A stretch of 34,860 nucleotides of DNA. Origin: Kiritimatiellia bacterium. GTDB taxonomy: Bacteria > Verrucomicrobiota > Kiritimatiellia > RFP12 > UBA1067. The DNA lies in the NCBI GenBank assembly GCA_028686345.1, contig JAQUCE010000053.1, positions 1 to 34,860 of the forward strand. The letters run 5' to 3'. The notes below the pieces were generated by a model. The model did not search any database, was not told the origin of the DNA, and worked only from the letters and a program-made list of their open reading frames with translations. This document shows, one piece after another, positions 30,039 to 34,860 of this stretch (positions are counted from its first letter, which is position 1; the number at the start of each line of letters is the position of its first letter). A program made the translations under genes and the position numbers.

Positions 30039-30138
30039 GGTGCGGAGCAAGGAGGTCAGTCGCTATGCGGCTGACTACACTGCGTGCCAGATCATTCGAC
30101 TGTCGCCAGCATAGCGGACGACCTCCTTGCTTCGCACC
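30039..30138. repeat. 100-bp palindromic element, family C, copy 2
   Basis: The end arms GGTGCGGAGCAAGGAGGTC (30039-30057) and GACCTCCTTGCTTCGCACC (30120-30138) pair with one mismatch. A further inner pairing uses TCGCTATGCGG and CCAGCATAGCGG. Size and arm sequence match 15646-15740. Single arms of the same family begin the mosaic blocks at 7085 and 29626. Confidence 0.75.
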
Positions 30139-30140
30139 TT

Positions 30141-30225
30141 GGTTTCCAACCGGACAGTCCGATTAGAAATCGGAGCTACGTTGCTCCCGCACAAAAGGCG
30201 CGACCTTTTCATTCGCGCACTCGCG
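30141..30225. repeat. Dispersed repeat, family G, copy 3 (inverted)
   Basis: The reverse complement reads TTTTGTGCGGGAGCAACGTA, GCTCCGATTTCTAATCGG and TCCGGTTGGAAACC, as at 9460-9525. It directly abuts the family C palindrome. Confidence 0.65.
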
Positions 30226-30285
30226 CCCTTCTCCACTCCGCGCCCTGCGCGGAGTGGAGAGAATTTATTATTAAATCGCAGGCGT

Positions 30286-30420
30286 TCAATCAACTTGAAC
30301 TCTGAGATTATCTGGCAAGAGCTGCCAGAGTTCCGGATGTGCCTCAGTTAAACGAACAATAGTCTTTGTAAAACTCTTCGGTACTTAATTGTAAACTTAC
30401 GGCTGATTGTCCTTTGACGT
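30286..30420 (-). pseudogene. Possible frameshifted 3' remnant of an unknown gene
   Basis: On the minus strand, just after the DUF6172 stop, one frame reads VNVKGQSAVSLQLSTEEFYK and, after a shift of one base near 30370, another frame continues TIVRLTEAHPELWQLLPDNL and ends at a TGA (30286-30288). The joined product would be a protein-like C-terminal tail of about 45 residues. It has no start codon of its own in the shifted frame. I do not recognise the family. Chance coding in short DNA cannot be ruled out. Confidence 0.3.
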
Positions 30421-30431
30421 TGACAGAGCTC

Positions 30432-30722
30432 TCAATCCGGTTTTTTCGTACGTCGGCCTGGTTTGGCCAGTACCTCCACATAAAAGGATTCAAGCTCCCG
30501 CTGCGCGGCGGTATCAATGTGTTTGGTGATCTCAGTGATGTGAACTGGCTTGGCCGCACTCTCAGTGTCACCATATTTGCAGTCAAAGTCCCAGAAATCC
30601 ACCCCGTCAGGCAGCTCTTTACGGCGCTCGCGCCTGATGTATTTGCGGATCTCGTTCTTAACAGCATCGACCATGCGGGGGTATTTAATTTTCGGGTCAA
30701 TTAATCTAAATGTCTTTTTCAT
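30432..30722 (-). CDS. DUF6172 family protein
   Basis: 96 residues, function unknown. Seen: start MKKTFRLIDPKIKYPRMVDA, then a very basic helix (VKNEIRKYIRRERRKELP), DFWDFDCKYG, HITEITKHID and the terminal ESFYVEVLAKPGRRTKKP. These phrases match my memory of the small DUF6172 proteins found in several Gram-negative phyla. ATG 30722 has AAAGGATAAC directly upstream; the open frame extends to 30773 but without a better start. It is 55 nt downstream of the Tim44/TerB-type gene on the same strand, so it may be the last gene of that unit. The charged surface suggests nucleic acid or ribosome binding, which is inference only. Confidence 0.75.
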   Translation of the reverse strand: MKKTFRLIDPKIKYPRMVDAVKNEIRKYIRRERRKELPDGVDFWDFDCKYGDTESAAKPVHITEITKHIDTAAQRELESFYVEVLAKPGRRTKKPD

Positions 30723-30777
30723 GTTATCCTTTATTGCCATCCGTTTTTCATCTGCAAGCAAGGATGCTTGCACTACT

Positions 30778-32739
30778 TCACTTCTTCCTGTTAGCCTTAA
30801 TGGTTGCCCGTGAGGCGGCGTACAGCTGCGCGCGTTCTTTGGCGATCATGGTGTCGATGTCAATGTCGCTGTAACCCAAGTGCGTGACCATGGATTTCAG
30901 TGTGCCGCGTTCAGCTGAGCTGACATTGCCATCTGCCAGGCACATTTGAACCAGCACCCGCAGGAAATCATTGCGTTGCGTCCAGTCATCCACAGCCGGA
31001 AGATGAATCTGACCAGCGCTTTGCACCTCATGAATCAGCGCAGCGAGACGTGTGCTGTCAATCTGATGTTTGGCCGCCATCTTGCGTAGCTGCGTCTCCT
31101 CTTTCGGGTCAATCACCCCGTCGGCCAGCATAATGGCTGCCATGCTTTGAATCAACATCTCCCGCTCGCGGGGCGATGGCAGCCCGGCTGCGTCGGCTCC
31201 CGGCAGCGGTGTGATCGGCGCCTGCGCAAAGCCGCGGGTGGCGGAGACCGACTCCAGTACCCAGGCTACGCTGCCGTCGTTCTGCCGCAGACCGCAGTAG
31301 CGGCAGCTGCCATTGGACTTCGCCACTTGCGGAGCACCGCAGCCAGGGCAGTGCAGGGAGTTCAGAGCAGCGCGCCCGACACTTTGCACCCCGCGCTTGC
31401 GCACCAGCGCGTAGTCCTGCGCGATAAAGCGCGAGCGCTCCCAGGCGGGTGGTAACAATGCGGGAATTTTTTCCAGCTCACGGTGCGCTGACCACTTAAT
31501 AAAAACCCGAACCCGGTCGAGCTCTGCTTCGGCTTCACCGGGAATCACCTCCGCTAGATCAACCTGTCCGACCGCCGCATCAGCATAGAAGCGACGCCGT
31601 CCCTTTTCATCCGGCTGCCAGGCGCGGCTTTCACGGGCAATAAACTCAGGCAGCGCGACAGCGCTCAGATAGCTCTCCTGCCCGAAAAATTCAGCTGCCC
31701 GGTGATGCCAGAAGATGGCGGAGGCGCGGTCCTCAATCGCCTGCCTGTTAAAGCCCGGGTCACGCTGCCGCATCTCTGCTAAGCCAGGGATGTGCTTGGC
31801 CTGGCTCGGCGACCACACCTCTTGCTGGGTGATTTCGCTCAGGACCCAGTCGTACTCGCCGGAGTTGATCAGGGCCAGGCATGCGTGGCAGGTGGTTGAC
31901 ATGCTGACTTGCAGTTGCGTGCCGCAGTTAGGGCACCAGCCCTCCAACAGGCCTGGTCGTGCCAGGGTTTGGGCGCCAGGCCGACGCAGGAAGCTCCAGA
32001 TCTCGGTAAAGCTTTCCGCCGCGGTGCCGCCCTGCAGGCGGCGGCCACTCTCAAGGGCGATGGTCTGATCAACCGCCTCGGCTGTGATTGCCAGATGCAG
32101 AGTGTCGAACAGCGAGTCCGATTCAGCGTCAATCAGAGAGGCGCTCAGCACGCGCACAGCGCTCATCTGATTGCGGATACCGCTGCCGCGCTGGATCTCA
32201 ATTTGCAGGGAAAAACGCTCAAAAACGCCATCCGAGATAAAATGTCGGGTAGGTGTCATATCCTGCGCGCTCCAGGCAGATTGGATCGCTGGCAGCAACT
32301 TGCCGCAACGTTCAATAAACGCCTCGCCGGTGAAGGCCGGGTCGCGTTTTTGGATCCGTGCAATCTCCTGCTGGACACGCATGGAACGGGTGATGGCATT
32401 GCCGCGTCGGATGCTGCGGGAAACATGGGCGCTGGCACCCTGCTTTGAGGAGAGGTACATGAAGTAGAGAACCGCGGCCACCACAGGGATACCAATCAAG
32501 GGGTACTCAAAAACCAGGCGTATGAGCAGATAAATAATGATGCCGCCTCCGCCATCACCACTGCCCCCGCCTCCACCGCCTCCACCGCCTCCACCGGAGA
32601 AACCGCCGCCCCCGCCCGCGCGCGCCAAGGCCATGTCGCAGACCAGGATCACCAGAGCGGCTGCCAGGAAAAGCAACCGGTTCTGGTAGAACCTTAGCAG
32701 GAGTGTTTTCAGGGGCGATTTGGTTTTCGGTTTTTCCAT
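30778..32739 (-). CDS. Membrane protein with duplicated Tim44-like/zinc-ribbon units and TerB domain
   Basis: 653 residues. Seen in order: a hydrophobic segment (23-39), a Gly-rich stretch (42-66, including 11 consecutive Gly), and a second hydrophobic region (67-96). Next come a Tim44-like region beginning RDPAF (132) with LLPAIQSAWSAQD and SDGVFERFSL, zinc ribbon 1 (Cys269, 272, 284, 287), a second RDPGF-started region (327), and zinc ribbon 2 (Cys464, 467, 479, 482). Last is a C-terminal TerB-like helical domain (about 523-640) with MLADGVIDPKEE and CLADGNVSSAE. RDPxF to ribbon spacing is nearly equal in both halves, indicating internal duplication. I start at ATG 32739; the frame upstream to 32793 runs through a GCGACAAAG repeat. 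No strong Shine-Dalgarno. It probably works at the cytoplasmic membrane with the SPFH protein encoded 112 nt upstream. Confidence 0.75.
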   Translation of the reverse strand: MEKPKTKSPLKTLLLRFYQNRLLFLAAALVILVCDMALARAGGGGGFSGGGGGGGGGGGSGDGGGGIIIYLLIRLVFEYPLIGIPVVAAVLYFMYLSSKQGASAHVSRSIRRGNAITRSMRVQQEIARIQKRDPAFTGEAFIERCGKLLPAIQSAWSAQDMTPTRHFISDGVFERFSLQIEIQRGSGIRNQMSAVRVLSASLIDAESDSLFDTLHLAITAEAVDQTIALESGRRLQGGTAAESFTEIWSFLRRPGAQTLARPGLLEGWCPNCGTQLQVSMSTTCHACLALINSGEYDWVLSEITQQEVWSPSQAKHIPGLAEMRQRDPGFNRQAIEDRASAIFWHHRAAEFFGQESYLSAVALPEFIARESRAWQPDEKGRRRFYADAAVGQVDLAEVIPGEAEAELDRVRVFIKWSAHRELEKIPALLPPAWERSRFIAQDYALVRKRGVQSVGRAALNSLHCPGCGAPQVAKSNGSCRYCGLRQNDGSVAWVLESVSATRGFAQAPITPLPGADAAGLPSPREREMLIQSMAAIMLADGVIDPKEETQLRKMAAKHQIDSTRLAALIHEVQSAGQIHLPAVDDWTQRNDFLRVLVQMCLADGNVSSAERGTLKSMVTHLGYSDIDIDTMIAKERAQLYAASRATIKANRKK

Positions 32740-32851
32740 CTGTTTTTTATCGTTGTCGCAAACTTTGTCGCAAGCTTTGTCGATCCCTCTCATCTCTGCA
32801 CGGTTCTATCCGCCAAAGCTCACGCCAAAGCTGTCTTGGGGCTAGCCGTGT

Positions 32852-33982
32852 TCAGCCCTGTTCCTGCGGTGCGCCGCACGCGCCGCAGAACTTCGCCCCA
32901 GGTGCCAGCTCAACCCCGCACTTGACGCACTGTACCTTCTGTGACGCGCCGCACTCGCCGCAGAACTTCGCGCCAGCTGCCAGCAAGGCGCCGCACTGGA
33001 TGCACTTTCCGCCCTCAGGGAGCATCGAGCCGCCGCAGCCGCCGCAGAACTTTGCCCCTGGCACCACCATGGCCTCGCATTTAGGGCAGACCACGTTGGT
33101 TGTGATTGGCGGCGGCGGTGCGGGCTGATCTTGTTTCAGAACGCCGCCCATGCCGGAGGCCAGTTGGCCGCCCACCATCATGCCCATCATATTGCCGGCC
33201 ATGCCCGGGTTGGCAGCGGCCTCCCGCAGTGCCTGGGCGGCCTGGTACTGCGAGAATTGGTTCAGGTTGCCGACCGCGCCCATGGAGGCGCGCTGATCCA
33301 TAGCCTTCTCAACCTCTTCGGGTACAGTCACGTTCTCAAGCACAAATCCCAGCAGCTCGAGCCCAAGTCCTGTGAAAAGATCGCTCAGCTTGGCCTTCAT
33401 GGCCGAGCCGATCTCATCGTATTGAGCCTGCAGATCCAGCACCGGGATTTTCAGCTCGCCCAGCGCGTCGGAGAGCGAGGAGACGGTCTTGGCCCGCAGT
33501 TGGCCTTCAATGTCATCGGTGGTGTAGGCCTGGCGCGCACCGACCAGACGGCTGATCATATCTTTGTCGGCGCTCAGTTTATAGGAGAAGTTGCCGCGGG
33601 CGCGCAGGCGCACCATGCCGAAATCAGCGTCCCGGATAATCACCGGCGTGCCAGTGCCCCACTTGCGGTCAAGCTGCTCAGTGATATTGAGGAAGTAGAC
33701 CTCAGCTTTAAAAGGGGAGTTGAAGCCGTACTTCCACCCCCTTAAGGTGGCGAGGATCGGCAGGTTTGAGGTTTCCAGCCTGTGCATGCCGTTTTCAAAG
33801 ACATCGGCCACCTGCCCCTCGTTGACAAAGACCGCCCGTTGGCCGGGGCGCACCGTGAGCTGGGCACCCATCTTAATTTCATGCTGATAGCGCTCAAAGC
33901 GATGAACCAGCACCCCTGGTTCCTGCTCACGCCATTCAATGATATCAACAAATTCGCCGCGTAATTTATTAAAAAGACCCAT
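32852..33982 (-). CDS. SPFH (YdjI-like) protein with three C-terminal zinc ribbons
   Basis: 376 residues. Seen: an SPFH/band-7-like domain (about 15-235; VLVHRFERYQHEIKMGAQLT, VRPGQRAVFVNEGQVADVFE, YFLNITEQLDRKWGT, the last also typical of the virion-core-like YdjI group), a Met/Gly-rich linker (259-281), a proline stretch (288-292), and three near-identical C-x2-C ribbons: Cys299/302/313/316, 327/330/341/344 and 352/355/366/369, each with the phrase GAKFCGxCG. Homologs such as B. subtilis YdjI recruit the PspA protein to damaged membrane together with partner membrane proteins. AAAGGAG sits 6 nt before ATG 33982, a strong site. First gene of a minus-strand unit with the Tim44/TerB-type protein. 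Confidence 0.88.
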   Translation of the reverse strand: MGLFNKLRGEFVDIIEWREQEPGVLVHRFERYQHEIKMGAQLTVRPGQRAVFVNEGQVADVFENGMHRLETSNLPILATLRGWKYGFNSPFKAEVYFLNITEQLDRKWGTGTPVIIRDADFGMVRLRARGNFSYKLSADKDMISRLVGARQAYTTDDIEGQLRAKTVSSLSDALGELKIPVLDLQAQYDEIGSAMKAKLSDLFTGLGLELLGFVLENVTVPEEVEKAMDQRASMGAVGNLNQFSQYQAAQALREAAANPGMAGNMMGMMVGGQLASGMGGVLKQDQPAPPPPITTNVVCPKCEAMVVPGAKFCGGCGGSMLPEGGKCIQCGALLAAGAKFCGECGASQKVQCVKCGVELAPGAKFCGACGAPQEQG

Positions 33983-34036
33983 TTTCTACTCCTTTACTTG
34001 GAAACAATAAAGTTCAACTCTTTGATTCACCTTTGA

Positions 34037-34059
34037 AAGCATTTAGTTTACACTATAGT
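34037..34059 (+). promoter_or_regulatory. Possible promoter for the last gene
   Basis: TATAGT (34054-34059) lies 24 nt upstream of ATG 34084 and is AT-rich on its left. The -35 region offers only TTTGAA/CTTTGA at 16-17 nt, so support is weak. The gap to the divergent SPFH gene is about 100 bp and must hold both promoters. Confidence 0.3.
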
Positions 34060-34083
34060 CGAAAATTAGTGAAGGTGATTGAT

Positions 34084-34860
34084 ATGAAACATAAACAAGA
34101 GTTTGTCGGTTGGGCGGCAGCGGTTTTCGTGGCGGCTGCCAGTAACGCGTTGGCCCGGAGTGAGGGTGTGCCGCGGCTTGCTACAGCCGAGACACGCGCC
34201 AATGCAGCGGTGCTGAGCGCGCTGCAGAAACCAGGGCAGGTATTCTTTGAGGATGATTTTGAGAGTGCTGCCTCTTTGAAGAAATACTTTGAGATCAGGG
34301 GGCGTGAGCAGGGGCACGTAAAATTGGTCTCCGACCCTGCGCATGTGCACAGCGGGCAAGGGGCGCTGCAGGTGACCGCGCCAGCCAAAGGGGGTGACTC
34401 TGCGGGTGCCGGGGCGACCGCCTGGTTTGGTCCGGCGGGTTATGACACTGTCTATCTGAGGCTCTATATAAAGTTTGACGAGAATTATAATCAGGGCAAC
34501 CTGAACCACACAGGCGGCAGCTTGGCAGCGGTGGGTGGCCATGGCAAATGGGATCAGATGGGACAGGCGGGTATTCGGCCTAAAGGCGACGAACGGTTTA
34601 ACAGTCGCTTTGAACCGTGGTGTGATTGGGGAAAACTTACTCCGCCGGGCTATCTCTTTCTCTACACCTATTGGATGGAGATGCGTCAGGATCCGGATGG
34701 CAACTACTGGGGTAATATGCTGGGTCCGGATGAAAAGGAGCGTTATATCCCAAAACGCGGCGAGTGTATCTGTCTGGAGCATATGATCAAAGCCAACAAC
34801 CCGGGCGAGGCTAACGGCGAGCTGGCCGCATGGATTGATGGACAACTATATATACACTAC
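34084..34860 (+). CDS. Secreted concanavalin-like protein, possible polysaccharide lyase (partial)
   Basis: The frame is open from ATG 34084 to the window end (259 codons, no stop), so the C-terminus is missing. Seen: N-terminal hydrophobic stretch FVGWAAAVFVAAASNALA (about residues 7-24), a likely signal peptide. Then VFFEDDFESAASLKKYFE, SGQGALQVTAP and VYLRLYIKFDENYN, the usual beta-sandwich phrases of PL14/PL20-like or laminin-G-like lyases. Near the end of the window are CICLEHMIKANNPGE and LAAWIDGQLYIHY, where lyases of this fold have a W-x-D-G-x-L strand. GAAGGTG lies upstream of the start. A carbohydrate role suits the esterase and sugar isomerases nearby. The exact family is uncertain because the last part is cut off. 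Confidence 0.65.
   Translation, partial: MKHKQEFVGWAAAVFVAAASNALARSEGVPRLATAETRANAAVLSALQKPGQVFFEDDFESAASLKKYFEIRGREQGHVKLVSDPAHVHSGQGALQVTAPAKGGDSAGAGATAWFGPAGYDTVYLRLYIKFDENYNQGNLNHTGGSLAAVGGHGKWDQMGQAGIRPKGDERFNSRFEPWCDWGKLTPPGYLFLYTYWMEMRQDPDGNYWGNMLGPDEKERYIPKRGECICLEHMIKANNPGEANGELAAWIDGQLYIHY

Noticed and set aside
34066..34845. Minus-strand 259-residue open frame at the right edge
   Set aside because: The plus strand has a signal peptide, a Shine-Dalgarno and beta-sandwich lyase phrases in a frame open to the window end; the minus frame has no such features.

Overview
The window looks like a chromosome segment from an anaerobic or microaerophilic, moderately GC-rich bacterium. The PVC group (Kiritimatiellota, Lentisphaerota or Planctomycetota) is my best guess. 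That placement is inference: it rests on gene content (a Tat-exported sugar-isomerase-like protein, Gfo/Idh/MocA oxidoreductase, AGE epimerase, two-domain acetyl-xylan-esterase-like protein, beta-propeller cytochrome c, siroheme-dependent heme synthesis) and on the many palindromic repeats between genes. No rRNA or tRNA gene was recognised.

Layout. 1-4420, minus strand: ahbC, ahbD (last steps of the alternative heme pathway) and nadB, separated by short repeats. 4681-6937, plus strand: extended SDR epimerase/dehydratase and a METTL25-type methyltransferase. 6938-10121: a repeat-rich region holding one gene, a Tat-signal TIM-barrel protein (7797-8678, minus). 10122-11754: plsY-gpsA, making glycerol-3-phosphate and the first acyl-glycerol-phosphate of membrane lipid. 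11894-14023: a radical-SAM-like protein without its catalytic core, a DsrE-family protein and a flavodiiron protein. 14207-15406: AGE-family epimerase. 15979-19231, minus strand: double YggT-domain protein, DUF167/YggU and a large secreted protein of unknown role. 19511-21538: Gfo/Idh/MocA oxidoreductase with a histone-like Lys/Ala tail plus a TIM-barrel isomerase. 22086-27454: one tight operon of core-only DAHP synthase, YVTN beta-propeller di-heme cytochrome c, a chorismatase/RidA-fold protein, ResB and CcsA/ResC. 27591-29624: two-domain alpha/beta hydrolase. 29625-30431: repeats and a gene remnant. 30432-33982, minus strand: SPFH protein with three zinc ribbons, a membrane protein of the form (Tim44-like, zinc ribbon) x2 then TerB, and a DUF6172 protein. 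34084 to the end: start of a secreted, possibly polysaccharide-lyase-like protein.

How it fits together. AhbC and AhbD would supply heme b, ResB/CcsA would attach it outside the membrane, and the beta-propeller di-heme protein is an obvious client, so heme supply, assembly and use are all present. The flavodiiron protein fits an oxygen-avoiding lifestyle.

The most unusual aspects are: (1) intergenic DNA built from at least seven families of dispersed palindromic elements, including a 121-bp MITE-like element nested in another repeat with a perfect 9-bp target duplication; (2) short tandem arrays placed directly after stop codons; (3) the core-less radical SAM protein; (4) the histone-tailed oxidoreductase; (5) the operon joining DAHP synthase, di-heme cytochrome, chorismatase-like protein and ResB/CcsA; (6) the SPFH/Tim44-TerB module, a candidate membrane-stress system.
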